This document shows positions 1-9,929 of a stretch of 64,000 nt of DNA, piece after piece; position 1 is the stretch's first letter; every line of letters begins with the position of its first letter. The stretch lies in NCBI GenBank assembly GCA_003755025.1, contig RJVL01000004.1:186001-250000 (forward strand). Direction: 5' to 3'. This stretch comes from Diaphorobacter nitroreducens. GTDB taxonomy: Bacteria > Pseudomonadota > Gammaproteobacteria > Burkholderiales > Burkholderiaceae_C. The notes beneath the pieces were generated by a model. It did no database searches. It was not told the origin of the DNA and worked only from the letters and a program-made list of their open reading frames with translations. The position numbers and the translations under genes are program-made.

Positions 1-579
1 CGCCTGGGCTACGACGATGCAGGCCTGGCGCGTGAATGCGCGCGGGCCATGGCACGCGGCGGCGCCTGCGAGCTGGTGGTGCATGCGCGCACGAAGGCCG
101 ACGGCTACCGCCCGCCCGCATACTGGGAGCAGATCCCCGCGATTCGCGAGGCGGTGGGCATTCCGGTGGTGGCCAACGGCGAGATCTGGACCGTGCAGGA
201 CGCACTGCGGTGCCGCAGCGTGTCGGGCTGCGACGCTCTTATGCTGGGCCGCGGCATCGTGGCAGACCCGGGCCTGGCACTGTCTATCCGCGCTCACGAC
301 CGCGGTGCGCCTGCACTGGGCCTGCCCTGGGAAGACCTGCTGCCGCACATGGCGCGCTTCTGGCATCTGGTGTGCGAAGACCTGGAGCCGCGCCAGCGCG
401 CCGGCCGGCTCAAGCAGTGGCTGAACCTGCTGCGCCGCCGTTACCCGCAGGCGCAGGCCGCGTTCGACGAGGTGCGCGTGATGACCGACCAGCAGGCCAT
501 TACCGCCTGGGTGGCGCGTGTCTGCGCTGGGGCATCTGTCACAGCAGGTGGTCGGGCGCCAGCGGCCCCAGCAGCTTGA
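1..579 (+). CDS. dusC: tRNA-dihydrouridine synthase C, C-terminal part
   Basis: This is the 3' part of a flavin-dependent tRNA-dihydrouridine synthase, which reduces a specific uridine in the tRNA D-loop (U16 for E. coli DusC). The frame is already open at base 1, so the start lies outside the window. The visible 192 residues include HARTKADGYRPPAYWEQI, followed by PVVANGEIWTVQDAL and SGCDALMLGRG. These form the phosphate/FMN-binding end of the TIM barrel and match DusC more closely than DusA or DusB. The helical tRNA-binding domain follows (RLKQWLNLLRRRYPQA). The last 41 bases overlap the 3' end of the convergent phospholipase D gene. Family assignment is firm; the C subtype is inferred. Confidence 0.9.
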   Translation, partial: RLGYDDAGLARECARAMARGGACELVVHARTKADGYRPPAYWEQIPAIREAVGIPVVANGEIWTVQDALRCRSVSGCDALMLGRGIVADPGLALSIRAHDRGAPALGLPWEDLLPHMARFWHLVCEDLEPRQRAGRLKQWLNLLRRRYPQAQAAFDEVRVMTDQQAITAWVARVCAGASVTAGGRAPAAPAA

Positions 580-2269
580 GCAACAGCCGCAAGGCCAGGC
601 TGCTGTCGGGGTCGGTGTGCGCATCCTCCAAGCCGCTGCCCTGCGGCGCGCGCCAGACCAGGTCACCGTCGGCGCTGCGTTGCAGGTGCCACGCCCCCTC
701 GCGCATGGCGGTGTCGATCTGCTGCGCTGCTTCGGCGGCCAGGGCGCGGCTGCGAATCAGCAGGGCGATCTCGGTGTTGTGCAGCTGGGAGCGCAGATCC
801 AGGTTCATGGAGCCGACCACCACCATGCGGCCGTCCACGACCATGACCTTCGAATGCAGCATGGAGCGCGAAGCCCCCGCCGCGCTGGCACCCGAACTGC
901 CAAAGGCCGAGCGCAGGCCGGCCTGCTCGCTGCGCAGTTCGTACAGCTCCACACCCATGGCCAACAGGTCTTCGCGGTGGCGGGCATAGCCCACGTGGGC
1001 AATGGGCGCGTCATTGGACGCTAGCGAATTGGTGAGCAACCGCACACGCACGCCGCGCTGGCGCGCACGTGCAAAGGCGCGCTTCATGTCGTCGCCTGGA
1101 ACGAAGTAGGGTGAGATGATGAGCAGCTCGCGCCGTGTACGGTCCATGAGGGTGAGCAGCCCGTCCACCACCGTGTCCCCGCTGGACACGGGCGCTGCGG
1201 GCGCCGGCGGTGCCTGGGGCGTGTCGCTGGCTTCCGGATGGGCGCCCGGCGTTGTGCCCACGCGTATCGCGGCGGACGGTGCCGGTTCGTCACCCTCCAG
1301 CGGAATCTTGGTCGGCTCGTCCACCAGCATGGCGGCGGGCGCCCATATGAAATCGACGGTGCGCAGGTCCATGGGCTGCGTGTCCCACTGGGGCGATGAG
1401 GCGAGGGAGCGGTCTGCAGGGGCGGTGGAGCCGGGCGAGCCGGCTTCCGCGCCTGCCTTCTCGCCACTGCTGCGCACCTGCGCACGCAAACGGTCCAGCT
1501 CTTCTCGGCTGACGAGCGACTGCACGGGATAGGCGCGCGGGTTGTTCCAGTAGCTGTCAAAACTGCGCGACATGTCGGCCACGATGGGGCCGACGGCCAG
1601 CACGTCCAGGTCAACAAAATTCTCGGCCTCTGCCTTGCCGAAGTACGCGTCGCCCAGATTGCGCCCTCCGGTCACGCCCATCATGTTGTCGGCCAGGAAC
1701 AGCTTGTTGTGCATGCGCTGCTGCACACGCGAAAAATCGCTGACCGCGCCCCACATCCGGCCCAGGAACGATGCGCGGGGGCCCGCCACCGGGTTGAACA
1801 TGCGCATTTCGATGTTCGGCTCGAACGCCATGCGCATGACCAGCGCGTTGCGCCCCGTGCTGTGGAAATCGTCGAGCAGGATGCGCACGCGTACGCCGCG
1901 CCGCGCTGCGTTCACCACGCTGCGCAGCAGGTGCGCGGAACTGGCATCGGCATGGATGGCGTAGTACTGCAGGTCCAACGTCTTCTGCGCCGATTGCACC
2001 AGCGCGAGCCGGCTGCCATAGGCCTCCTGCGGGCCGCTCAAGAGGGAGAATCCTGACGCATGGCGGGCGCCTGCCTTCTGGCGCAGCTGTTGCACCATGG
2101 TGGCTAGCTCCGTACGCTCGCCCGCCGTGTCCAACGCCGTGGACACGGGCCGGTCCACATCCTTGGGCAACCCACCGCAACCGCCGAAGGCCAGGACCAG
2201 CAAAGCCATGATTGGCCAGCGCGACCAGGTGCGATGGCGAAGGTGGCGGAGCAGGTCTATGAAGGACAT
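539..2269 (-). CDS. Phospholipase D family lipoprotein, cardiolipin synthase (ClsC)-like
   Basis: The 576-residue product has two phospholipase D HKD motifs, HNKLFLADNMMGVTGGRN in the first half and HSKVMVVDGRMVVVGSMN in the second. This is the arrangement of cardiolipin synthases and phosphatidyl transferases, and the closest well-known relative is E. coli ClsC/YmdC. The N-terminus has a basic segment and a hydrophobic stretch ending MALLVLAFGGCGG, which looks like a lipoprotein signal. A Pro/Ala-rich insertion of about 40 residues separates the two catalytic halves and makes the protein longer than ClsC. The start at 2269 was chosen because it directly precedes the signal sequence; a longer frame reading into ribD has no support. 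Cardiolipin synthesis versus another phosphatidyl transfer cannot be settled here. Confidence 0.85.
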   Translation of the reverse strand: MSFIDLLRHLRHRTWSRWPIMALLVLAFGGCGGLPKDVDRPVSTALDTAGERTELATMVQQLRQKAGARHASGFSLLSGPQEAYGSRLALVQSAQKTLDLQYYAIHADASSAHLLRSVVNAARRGVRVRILLDDFHSTGRNALVMRMAFEPNIEMRMFNPVAGPRASFLGRMWGAVSDFSRVQQRMHNKLFLADNMMGVTGGRNLGDAYFGKAEAENFVDLDVLAVGPIVADMSRSFDSYWNNPRAYPVQSLVSREELDRLRAQVRSSGEKAGAEAGSPGSTAPADRSLASSPQWDTQPMDLRTVDFIWAPAAMLVDEPTKIPLEGDEPAPSAAIRVGTTPGAHPEASDTPQAPPAPAAPVSSGDTVVDGLLTLMDRTRRELLIISPYFVPGDDMKRAFARARQRGVRVRLLTNSLASNDAPIAHVGYARHREDLLAMGVELYELRSEQAGLRSAFGSSGASAAGASRSMLHSKVMVVDGRMVVVGSMNLDLRSQLHNTEIALLIRSRALAAEAAQQIDTAMREGAWHLQRSADGDLVWRAPQGSGLEDAHTDPDSSLALRLLLKLLGPLAPDHLL

Positions 2270-2390
2270 CGAACGCAATAAAGTGAGGTGACGACAGGGG
2301 TATAGCGCGAAACTCGGCTGCGCGACTGTCGGACAACGGCATGCAAGCACGCGGGCGTGTGGCGCATCGCCTGGACCGCGCAGGGGGGAT

Positions 2391-3503
2391 TCAGAAGTCT
2401 GCGCGCCCCGCGATGCGGGACACCACCCGTAGATCGGGCCCCACCTGCTGCACGGTTTGGAATTGCATCGGAATCCCGTCGGCCAGCGTCTGCAACGGCC
2501 CCCAGTTGGACAGGCCCTGGGCTCCCTGGCCCAGCATGAGCGGGGCCAGATAGAGCAGCAGCTCATCCACGAGCCCTTCCCGCAGGAAGGAGCCGTTGAG
2601 CTTGTGACCGGCCTCCAGGTGCAGTTCATTCACGCCTTCGCGGGCCAGGTCGTGCAACAGGGCGGGCAGATCCACCTTGCCCTGGTCATTGGGCAGTTCG
2701 ATGACCGTGGCGCCGCGTGCCCGCAGCGACGTGGCGCCAGCGGCATCTGGCCGGGCGGTGTAGATCAGTACACGCCGGTCGGCAACGTTGAACAGCCGGG
2801 CATTCGCAGGCGTCTGCAGCAGGCTGTCGACAATCACCAGATGCGGCTGGCGTGGGGTGGCGATCTCCCGCACATCCAGGCGCGGGTCATCCGCCAACAC
2901 GGTGCCGATGCCTGTCAACACGGCGCAGGCGCGGGCACGCCAGGCATGCCCGTCGGCACGGGCCGCCGGGGATGTGATCCATTGGCTGGTGCCATTGGCC
3001 AATGCGGTCACGCCATCGAGCGAGGCCGCGGCCTTCATGCGCACCCAGGGGATGCCGCGCACCATGCGGCTGAAGAAGCCGATATTCAGATCGCGCGATT
3101 GCGTACCGCCGGGGCCCACCTCCACCTGCACTCCCGCAGCCCTCAGCCGCGCGAACCCTTGACCCGCCACCAGCGGATTGGGGTCGGCGATGGATGCCAC
3201 TACGTGTGCAATCCCGGCCTGAATGAGCGCATCGCAACAGGGACCGGTGCGCCCCTGGTGTGCGCACGGCTCCAGCGTGACGTATGCGGTGGCGCCGCGC
3301 ACGTCGCATCCCCGCGCGGTTGCGTCACGCAAGGCCATCACCTCGGCATGGGGCGCCCCTGCGCGCTGGGTAAAGCCCTGGCCCAGCATGTTGCCGTTAA
3401 CGTCGGTGATGACGCATCCCACGCGGGGGTTGGGATTGGAAAGAAAAAGCGCCTGGGCGGCGAGCCCAAGCGCTTGGTTCATGGAGGGAGAAATCTCAGT
3501 CAT
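2391..3503 (-). CDS. ribD: Riboflavin biosynthesis deaminase/reductase
   Basis: This bifunctional enzyme deaminates and then reduces the pyrimidine intermediate of riboflavin synthesis. At 370 residues it matches the usual RibD length. The N-terminal deaminase domain shows the zinc site: H52-A-E54 in GAPHAEVMAL, and cysteines C80 and C89 in LEPCAHQGRTGPCC. The C-terminal RibD reductase domain includes MKAAASLDGVTALANGTSQW and ends with LYLAPLMLGQGAQGL. It lies 31 bases downstream of pilE on the same strand, so it may be read from the pilin operon although the functions are unrelated. A second in-frame ATG at 3482 is possible; neither start has a strong ribosome binding site. Confidence 0.95.
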   Translation of the reverse strand: MTEISPSMNQALGLAAQALFLSNPNPRVGCVITDVNGNMLGQGFTQRAGAPHAEVMALRDATARGCDVRGATAYVTLEPCAHQGRTGPCCDALIQAGIAHVVASIADPNPLVAGQGFARLRAAGVQVEVGPGGTQSRDLNIGFFSRMVRGIPWVRMKAAASLDGVTALANGTSQWITSPAARADGHAWRARACAVLTGIGTVLADDPRLDVREIATPRQPHLVIVDSLLQTPANARLFNVADRRVLIYTARPDAAGATSLRARGATVIELPNDQGKVDLPALLHDLAREGVNELHLEAGHKLNGSFLREGLVDELLLYLAPLMLGQGAQGLSNWGPLQTLADGIPMQFQTVQQVGPDLRVVSRIAGRADF

Positions 3504-3534
3504 GGCGCCGCGATGGTAGCGCCCCGGGCTGAAT

Positions 3535-3975
3535 TTATTTGCCCCAGCAGTCGGGGTCGTAGCCGCTCTCTCCGGACTTCTTGCCGGCGGCTCCCCGCAC
3601 GCCGGTATTGCTGAGGGTATAGGTGCCGCATTTGTCCCCTGTCTGTGCGCCCTTTGGCGTGGCAGTGAGAGTGAACGCAGCGGTTGTATTACCTGCTTGA
3701 AAAGCAATGTCGTAGCGTTTAGTGGTATCGCCATTCCAAGTAAAGGCCGCAGGCAGTGCCGTGGGATAGAGGCCGTTAGCAGTGGCGGCACGCTCCAACC
3801 ACTGCTGTGCCTGCAACAGCCCCGCGCGTGCATCTGCCCGGTGACCACGGCGCACATACTCGGAATAGCTGGGGTAGGCAATGGCCGAGAGAATGCCCAC
3901 GATGGCTACCACGATCATCAACTCGATCAATGTGAAGCCCCGATGCTTCTGTTGCGCAACATTGTGATAAATCAT
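3535..3975 (-). CDS. pilE: Type IV pilus minor pilin PilE
   Basis: A 146-residue prepilin. The class III signal is [20 protein letters not shown], cleaved after the Gly by PilD, leaving an N-terminal Phe and the conserved Glu5. The leader of 12 residues is basic. Two cysteines near the C-terminus ([11 protein letters not shown] and GYDPDCWGK) probably form the D-region disulfide. It is the last pilin gene of a six-gene cluster. The start is supported by GAGG five bases upstream of the ATG, and the pilY1 stop lies just before it. Minor rather than major pilin is inferred from linkage to pilY1, pilX, pilW, pilV and fimT. Confidence 0.9.
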   Translation of the reverse strand: MIYHNVAQQKHRGFTLIELMIVVAIVGILSAIAYPSYSEYVRRGHRADARAGLLQAQQWLERAATANGLYPTALPAAFTWNGDTTKRYDIAFQAGNTTAAFTLTATPKGAQTGDKCGTYTLSNTGVRGAAGKKSGESGYDPDCWGK

Positions 3976-3985
3976 CGCAACCTCG

Positions 3986-6900
3986 TCATTTCACCTGACG
4001 CCAGCTCGGACGCAGTGTTTGCTCGGGCATCAAGGCCAGGGCTTCCTTGTTGTTCTTGGTATCAATGTCATTCATCTTATTGCCCTGCTTGATGAGGATG
4101 TGGGATCCTTTACTGACGACTGAATACGAAACGCCGCCATCGTCACTGTTATACAAACCGTCTTTGTTCGCATCTACCAACTGAACCGATGGGGCTTTAC
4201 CGTCCATGATGTTGATGAGCAGACGCGCCTGGCGCTCTTCGTCCACCGACGTGGACTCGCAGCTTTCCGTGGTGGACTCCACCAGCGCTCCCTTGGCAGG
4301 CACCTGTGGCCAAGCCACCATGATGTTGCTGCCGTCATAAATCTCCATCGGTTTGAGCAAACGTTGGCCAACCGAAGGAAAGTCTACATACCAGCCGTTG
4401 AAGTTGGACCACGTGTCTTTGGTTAGTTCGTCAACTTCGACGATGACTCCATTGTCGCCATTGATGTCGATCTTGCGCTGTGCAAGTTTTGCATTGGTCA
4501 CGCCAGATCCCAGCGGCGTCGGAACAGGCACGCAGTCGTCCGCAGGAACGGGGGCACAAGTGCCGCCGCCTGGGTGCACTTGTAGGCGCTTGCCCATGGT
4601 AGTGCTGACAACCTTGTACCGCGTGTTATCCAGGACTGAATACAGCGTCTGCACCTTCACGTCATTCTGGTCATCCTTGGTGACATTGCGACCGGTGCCG
4701 AAGGACACCATCACACCACCAACGCGCACGGTCTTCGCGCTGCTACCGGAGCCAACGGTCATTGTGCGGTCGTTGGCGCGCACGGTTGGAGCGATGGTGA
4801 TGGATTGCGCGTTGGGTCGGCTCGTCCCGTTGAGTGCTGTAGGCCCTGCGGCCGTGAACAACGGCTGGCCGCCGAAGGCTACGTTCCAGTTGGCCTCATT
4901 CTCACTGGTCAGGTCAAATTTCCACATGTTGCCCAGGTTGTCGCCTGCATAGGCTACATCTGGCATCCCGTCGCCATTGAAATCCATCAAGCGCGGGGCA
5001 GACAGACCGTTGTCTGCCGCGTTCCCGGTACCGGCTTGGTCATTGGTGGTAGCCAAGCGTTTCAGTTCTTTGTTGCCGTCTAGGTACTGGATCAGCAGCA
5101 CTGGGCGTTGATTGGTGCTGTTGTAGCCGTTACCTAGCACTGCGGCCCAGCGACCGTTGTTTAAACGGGTGATCTGTGCAGTGCGCGCAGGATTGTTCTC
5201 GTCCAGCACGGGTTGTGCAGTGATGTGGCCGATGTCCTTGTCTTCTTCAACGGCGGTTTCGCAGGCCGTTTTTTGGGTTCCAGTCAAAGTTGTGCAGTCG
5301 TTTGCGGTCTCGCTGGAGCCGCGAGTGCGATCCATTTGCACTAACTGGCTGGCATTGGCATTGATGAAGCCGGCGGTGGCCGACGGATCAGTCACGTCCA
5401 GCACAAAGTAGCCTTTGCCGCCCAGGCCTAGCGACCCGACCAACACTGTGCGCCAATTTGGTGTATCTGTTGAGCCAGTATCCACGTCGCCAGTCATGGG
5501 CGACCCATCCACGAAATACGCGTGTTTGTTGTTGTAGTCCTGGCTGGCCAAATCCTTCAACTTCCCAATAATGCCGCGAGGTACGTAGGCAATGCGTTCC
5601 TTTCCGTCGGCGGCAGAGAATCCATGCAACATGCCGTCATTGCCGCCCACATAGATCACAGGATCCCGATCCTTTTGTGCCTTGGTGTAGGCAGAGTATC
5701 CCTTCAGTGGGTAATTGCTGGCCGGTGCTCCGGTGTACCAGACTACGGAATTGATAATGTCTCCCTGGCGGCTCTTGCGTTCGCGCAATTTGGTTGAGCC
5801 TTCCTGGGTGCGATCACCCCGCACGTAGTTCAACAGGTGCTGTCCGCTGGTGGTTACGGGGCTGGTGGTATTTAGGCCTAGAGCGGCTTTTTGTGCTGTG
5901 CTCAGATAGGTCTGATCACTCGCCCACTGAAACAACACGCCGCCCTTCGGAGCGTTGTTAGCGGCGATCCATTGATCACTCCAACTCAGGATAAAGCGTG
6001 TGGAAAGGTCTGCGATGGCATCCAGCCGATCGGCTGTATTTTTCCCCTCCCATCCTGCGGCTGAAATGATGGAACCATCGGTTTTCACTGTCTCCGCAGT
6101 CACGAAGCCTTTCCAGGCATTCGTGGGTTCATAAGCGCCGATGAACTTGCCTACGTTGCTGCGAGTGTTGTTGGAACCGCTGGTTGCCGTGGATGTCAGG
6201 TCTGGTGCTGTTTCAGTACTGATCTGACCGAAGATTTCACGGAAGGCCTTTTCCAAATCTTCGCCTTTTTCTACCGCGTAAAAGCGGCCGCGGCCGTTCA
6301 AAGCGGCGTGCCACAGGTCCAGTGCCCGTACGGCCTCGCCGCCGCCGTTCATGTCGGGCCAAGTCTTGGTGCCATTCGCCAGGTTGGGGAAACTGCCATC
6401 GTAGCCAAACGGCACCATGCTGGTGGGCGGTGAGATGTTGAACTTGGCGTCGCTGTAATTCTGCTTCCACGTATAGGCCATCGCGCTGAAACCGATGGTG
6501 TAAGTGACCATGTGTGGCCAAGTGGCAGGGTTGTATTTTGGGTTCCAGTAGCGTTCCAGCGTGGCGGACGTGCCGCTACTGTTTGTAAAGGTTTCTGTCG
6601 CGGGTGCTTTGCGGTATTCCGCTGTGGGCTGCATGGTGCCAGTCATGCCCGTGGTGTGGGGTGGCACTGCCCAACTGTTGAAAGCCCAGTCGGCCAGGGT
6701 GTTGGTGTAGGAGTCGCGATACAAGGCAGTCTTGGATCTAGCTGCAGCAGTAGAACCACCAAATACCGTTCCATCAGGCAGGGTTAAGCTGTTGGCGTTG
6801 TCGGTTTGGCCTGGTGTGGAAGGGGTGTTGTTCCACCGGCCGTCCGTCATGATGATGTGGTAGCTGCGGCGGCAAGCCAGATAGGGGGCTCCCGTAGTGC

Positions 6901-7492
6901 CAGGCTTGGATGCCCAAGGGCTGTTTTCGCTCAACGGCTGTCGCATGTAGGCGTCGGCCTGGCTGAACATCTTGTGCGATGGCGTGCCGTTGTTTGCCAC
7001 CAGGCCATTAACGAAGCTCACAAAGTTGGCGCGGTGCGTGGCTTCCAACGGCCGCATGGAGTTGGTATTCATGCTGGCGCTATTCACGCTGCCCGCTCCA
7101 GAAGCCTTACCGTTGTTCCACATCGCTTGCCATGCAAGGCGGATTTTCCCGTCCGGCAGCAGCGTGGTGTCGCGGAAGACGCCGCCCGCGCCGTTGTTAC
7201 CGATCAGTGCGTACTTCAGCACGTTGATGCGCTTTGCGTTGACAGGCCATGACCCATCGGCATTCGGTACCGAAGTATTGGATACGTTGTTGCTGCTTTC
7301 GCTGTCCAGACGGTAGCCCATACTACCCGAGTCATCCACTGAAATGATGACGTTAGGCGTGACATAAGGCTCTTTAGTACCAGGTGGCGCGGTTGCAAGG
7401 TCCAAAGCCCATGCGCCATGCGGCGCCAGCGCGGCGCTGGCGGCCAGCGCTAGCAAGGTCTTGCGGAAATGGGGCGTAGTGTTGCGAATCAT
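3986..7492 (-). CDS. pilY1: Type IV pilus tip adhesin/assembly protein PilY1
   Basis: The 1168-residue PilY1/PilC-type protein has a signal peptide ([20 protein letters not shown]), then a von Willebrand A-like region with a MIDAS motif, DDSGSM, at residues 53-58. The C-terminal half is the PilY1 beta-propeller ([20 protein letters not shown]). Several Asp-rich calcium loops are visible: [28 protein letters not shown] and [14 protein letters not shown]. By homology it sits at the pilus tip, acts in adhesion, surface sensing and pilus extension/retraction, and needs minor pilins for export. The start at 7492 is preferred over the ATG at 7516 because AGGAGG lies six bases upstream. GC is visibly below that of flanking genes. 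Confidence 0.93.
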   Translation of the reverse strand: MIRNTTPHFRKTLLALAASAALAPHGAWALDLATAPPGTKEPYVTPNVIISVDDSGSMGYRLDSESSNNVSNTSVPNADGSWPVNAKRINVLKYALIGNNGAGGVFRDTTLLPDGKIRLAWQAMWNNGKASGAGSVNSASMNTNSMRPLEATHRANFVSFVNGLVANNGTPSHKMFSQADAYMRQPLSENSPWASKPGTTGAPYLACRRSYHIIMTDGRWNNTPSTPGQTDNANSLTLPDGTVFGGSTAAARSKTALYRDSYTNTLADWAFNSWAVPPHTTGMTGTMQPTAEYRKAPATETFTNSSGTSATLERYWNPKYNPATWPHMVTYTIGFSAMAYTWKQNYSDAKFNISPPTSMVPFGYDGSFPNLANGTKTWPDMNGGGEAVRALDLWHAALNGRGRFYAVEKGEDLEKAFREIFGQISTETAPDLTSTATSGSNNTRSNVGKFIGAYEPTNAWKGFVTAETVKTDGSIISAAGWEGKNTADRLDAIADLSTRFILSWSDQWIAANNAPKGGVLFQWASDQTYLSTAQKAALGLNTTSPVTTSGQHLLNYVRGDRTQEGSTKLRERKSRQGDIINSVVWYTGAPASNYPLKGYSAYTKAQKDRDPVIYVGGNDGMLHGFSAADGKERIAYVPRGIIGKLKDLASQDYNNKHAYFVDGSPMTGDVDTGSTDTPNWRTVLVGSLGLGGKGYFVLDVTDPSATAGFINANASQLVQMDRTRGSSETANDCTTLTGTQKTACETAVEEDKDIGHITAQPVLDENNPARTAQITRLNNGRWAAVLGNGYNSTNQRPVLLIQYLDGNKELKRLATTNDQAGTGNAADNGLSAPRLMDFNGDGMPDVAYAGDNLGNMWKFDLTSENEANWNVAFGGQPLFTAAGPTALNGTSRPNAQSITIAPTVRANDRTMTVGSGSSAKTVRVGGVMVSFGTGRNVTKDDQNDVKVQTLYSVLDNTRYKVVSTTMGKRLQVHPGGGTCAPVPADDCVPVPTPLGSGVTNAKLAQRKIDINGDNGVIVEVDELTKDTWSNFNGWYVDFPSVGQRLLKPMEIYDGSNIMVAWPQVPAKGALVESTTESCESTSVDEERQARLLINIMDGKAPSVQLVDANKDGLYNSDDGGVSYSVVSKGSHILIKQGNKMNDIDTKNNKEALALMPEQTLRPSWRQVK

Positions 7493-7584
7493 GGGTGCCC
7501 TCCTGTTGGATGACATTTGAAGTTGAATACTGCGTTAGGCACTTGCGGAACAAATGCGTGATGCTCATTCGTTAATAACGAAAA

Positions 7585-8346
7585 TTAATCCTTGAGCTTT
7601 TGCTGTGCGTATGACTGTTGCAATACCACTTGAGTGCTGGACTTGAGACCTTGGGCCACGGCTGTAATACGGTAGATGACACTAGGTGTCAGGTTCAATG
7701 GCAGCAGATTGTTGGCTGTGCCTACGATCACTCCAGAATTTTTGCTGCTTTCGTCATAGGGCAATACTTCAATCCAGTACCAACCTCCCCTTCCGGAGGA
7801 GGAGCGATCTGCCAAAATGGGATTAATAGGTTTGTCACTTGAACTCTCCCACTGCGCGCCCGTGAACTGCCCGTAGCGCGCACCGGCGGTTGTGCCGTCC
7901 GGCCGGGCCGTCGTCATTTGCCCGAGCGTGATGCCTTTGGTACTGTCCTTGTTATTCCAAAAATCCTGGCTGCCGGTGCGCTTGGCGCACAAACCATTAC
8001 GGCATTGGCCGAGGTGGGCCTCCAGGCTGCTTAGTAGCGGGCCAATGTCCTTCGCCTCCAGCGGAATTTTTTCTGCCGTGGCCGTGCGGCACACGTTTCC
8101 AGCGCCGACACACATGCTCCCGTCCGGGTTTTCACCGCGGATGTCCAGTTCGGCGTCTTGCAGCAAGGCTTGCGCGGCCTCGAAGGCACGCTGGTAGTCG
8201 GCATCGTTACTCACTACCATCTCATTAAAGAGCGAGGTGCGCGATGCCCACAGGGCCAGTAGCATCGAGAGCATGATGAACACAATGACCGTGAAGAGCG
8301 CAACTCCGTCTTGGAAGCGACGCACGGTGTATGGCACGTGTGGCAT
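7585..8346 (-). CDS. pilX: Type IV pilus minor pilin PilX
   Basis: A 253-residue PilX-type minor pilin. After the basic leader MPHVPYTVRRFQDG comes the hydrophobic helix VALFTVIVFIMLSMLLALW. Counting from the residue after Gly, position 5 is Thr instead of the Glu found in the neighbouring pilins; the type II secretion tip pseudopilin GspK likewise lacks Glu5. Cysteines occur as pairs in the globular part (SMCVGAGNVC, GQCRNGLC). It follows pilW with a 12-base gap and precedes pilY1, the standard order. It probably forms part of the priming complex at the pilus tip with PilV, PilW, FimT and PilY1. Confidence 0.88.
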   Translation of the reverse strand: MPHVPYTVRRFQDGVALFTVIVFIMLSMLLALWASRTSLFNEMVVSNDADYQRAFEAAQALLQDAELDIRGENPDGSMCVGAGNVCRTATAEKIPLEAKDIGPLLSSLEAHLGQCRNGLCAKRTGSQDFWNNKDSTKGITLGQMTTARPDGTTAGARYGQFTGAQWESSSDKPINPILADRSSSGRGGWYWIEVLPYDESSKNSGVIVGTANNLLPLNLTPSVIYRITAVAQGLKSSTQVVLQQSYAQQKLKD

Positions 8347-8358
8347 GGTGATGAAAAG

Positions 8359-9276
8359 TTAAAGCGCGGAGCCGACCAGCCCTTGGCTGCGCAATTGGAA
8401 AACGTTACGGAACGGGATGTGCATGCGCCGCGCGCGCGCTCCGGTCAGAGAAGTCATGTTGACCTGCGTAGAACCGTCGCAGTCCGTGTAGCTACTGCCT
8501 GGGGGCATGTCGATGGCCTCGTTGCCGTAGAGTACTAGGCAAACCTCCACGGCTTGTATTCGAGACCAGTCGGGTTGGCCATTGCCGTCGGCGTCTGGGA
8601 TGTTGTCCGCCGTGAAATAGCGGATTTGTGGGTTACCCGGCGTGGATGTGTTGTCCTGTAGCAGGTAGCGCACCTGGAAATTGGCAACGTTTTGCACGAG
8701 GGGTTGGGCCGTCGCACCGTTGCCTCTGCAGCGCAGTTCACTGCCATTCAAGGAGAAGGTGCTTTCGATTCGTTGATGAGTGGTATTGGTATCGGCCGGC
8801 CCGCCCAGACAATTGCGTCCGGTGTACTGGGCCGTGCCGCCAGGAAACAGGGGCTCCATATAGCGGCTGTAGCCCGCGGTGAGTGCTACCGGGCTGGCAG
8901 TTCCGCCAAGTGCGTTGGTAGCCGGATCGAATGTGTCCAAACCTCCACCAGGGGTGCCGATCGTGGCCACAAACCCCACCGGAACAAGAGCCAGGCTGCC
9001 TGCAGCCTCGGTAGTGGCGCCGCTGGGATTCAGATCCAGAAATAACGAACCCGACTGGCGTAATTGCTGCCCAATGATGCGCATGGCATAAGAGGCTTGT
9101 TGCTGTATGCCGCTGGCGTCGCTGACAGTGCCTGTCACACCACGCGAGACCATCAGCGCGCCGAGGGCCACTGCCACTACCAACAGGCCGATCGAAAGGC
9201 CGACCATCAGTTCGATTAGCGTGACACCACGCTGTTTCAATGGACCGGCCGCTGAAAGGATAGTTTGGGTACGCAT
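8359..9276 (-). CDS. pilW: Type IV pilus minor pilin PilW
   Basis: A 305-residue PilW family pilin. The prepilin cleavage region is KQRGVTLIELMVGLSIGLLV, with Glu5 present, followed by the long N-terminal helix and a large globular domain. The length agrees with the PilW family, which is much longer than major pilins. It is separated from pilV by only three bases and from pilX by 12, so one transcript is likely. Role by homology: core minor pilin that initiates pilus assembly and helps display PilY1. Confidence 0.9.
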   Translation of the reverse strand: MRTQTILSAAGPLKQRGVTLIELMVGLSIGLLVVAVALGALMVSRGVTGTVSDASGIQQQASYAMRIIGQQLRQSGSLFLDLNPSGATTEAAGSLALVPVGFVATIGTPGGGLDTFDPATNALGGTASPVALTAGYSRYMEPLFPGGTAQYTGRNCLGGPADTNTTHQRIESTFSLNGSELRCRGNGATAQPLVQNVANFQVRYLLQDNTSTPGNPQIRYFTADNIPDADGNGQPDWSRIQAVEVCLVLYGNEAIDMPPGSSYTDCDGSTQVNMTSLTGARARRMHIPFRNVFQLRSQGLVGSAL

Positions 9277-9279
9277 GTG

Positions 9280-9924
9280 TCAGGCCCCCGGGCAGAAATA
9301 TTGCGTGAAGCCTCCACCCAGATAGGGTGCGCAGCGCGCAGAAACGGGGATGTACTGCAGGTGGCAGGTAAAACCATCGGGGCAAGTATTTGTGCCGCCT
9401 CCCGTGGCATCGGCAAACGATCCGTCGCTCTGCTTGATCTTGCTGGCGTTGATCTCGTCTTTGTAGGCGTCTTCGGTGCTGCGTTCGTTCTCGCGCCAGG
9501 CGATGATCACGCCAAGCTGGCGCTGATTGCCCGCCGCGGGCTCGGCGGCAGCCGTGAAGATGCTGGCACGGCCCAGGGGAAGGGTGTTGGCGACGGCCTG
9601 CTTCCATACGCGCAGGTCGTAGTTCGCCAGTTGATCGCGGGTGCATGCGGCGCTTGCGCAGTCGCCAGTGGTGGGTACATCGGTATAACCGGAGGTGTAG
9701 TCGCCCACGTTGCCTAGAGCATTGGGGTGTACCTTCAAGCGCTCGCTCAGATCTTCAATCAAGCGTATAGCCTGCGCCCGTCGTACTGTCGTTTGCGTAT
9801 CGCTCAAAGTACGCAATTGCACGCCAAGGATGCCCAGGATGCCCAGGGCAGCAATGACGATAGCGACCAGGGACTCGATCAGTGTGATCCCGCGCTGGCG
9901 TTGGGTTGGAAAAGGTGTTTTCAT
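9280..9924 (-). CDS. pilV: Type IV pilus minor pilin PilV
   Basis: A 214-residue PilV family pilin with the class III signal TQRQRGITLIESLVAIVIAA (Gly cleavage site, Glu5 in LIES). The start is uncertain. The ATG at 9924 gives a normal 12-residue leader but has a weak ribosome site. An in-frame TTG at 9942 has GAGG seven bases upstream and overlaps the fimT stop by 13 bases, which would give translational coupling. I list the ATG. Function by family: minor pilin of the initiation complex with PilW, PilX, FimT and PilY1. Confidence 0.88.
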   Translation of the reverse strand: MKTPFPTQRQRGITLIESLVAIVIAALGILGILGVQLRTLSDTQTTVRRAQAIRLIEDLSERLKVHPNALGNVGDYTSGYTDVPTTGDCASAACTRDQLANYDLRVWKQAVANTLPLGRASIFTAAAEPAAGNQRQLGVIIAWRENERSTEDAYKDEINASKIKQSDGSFADATGGGTNTCPDGFTCHLQYIPVSARCAPYLGGGFTQYFCPGA

Positions 9925-9929
9925 GGGTG

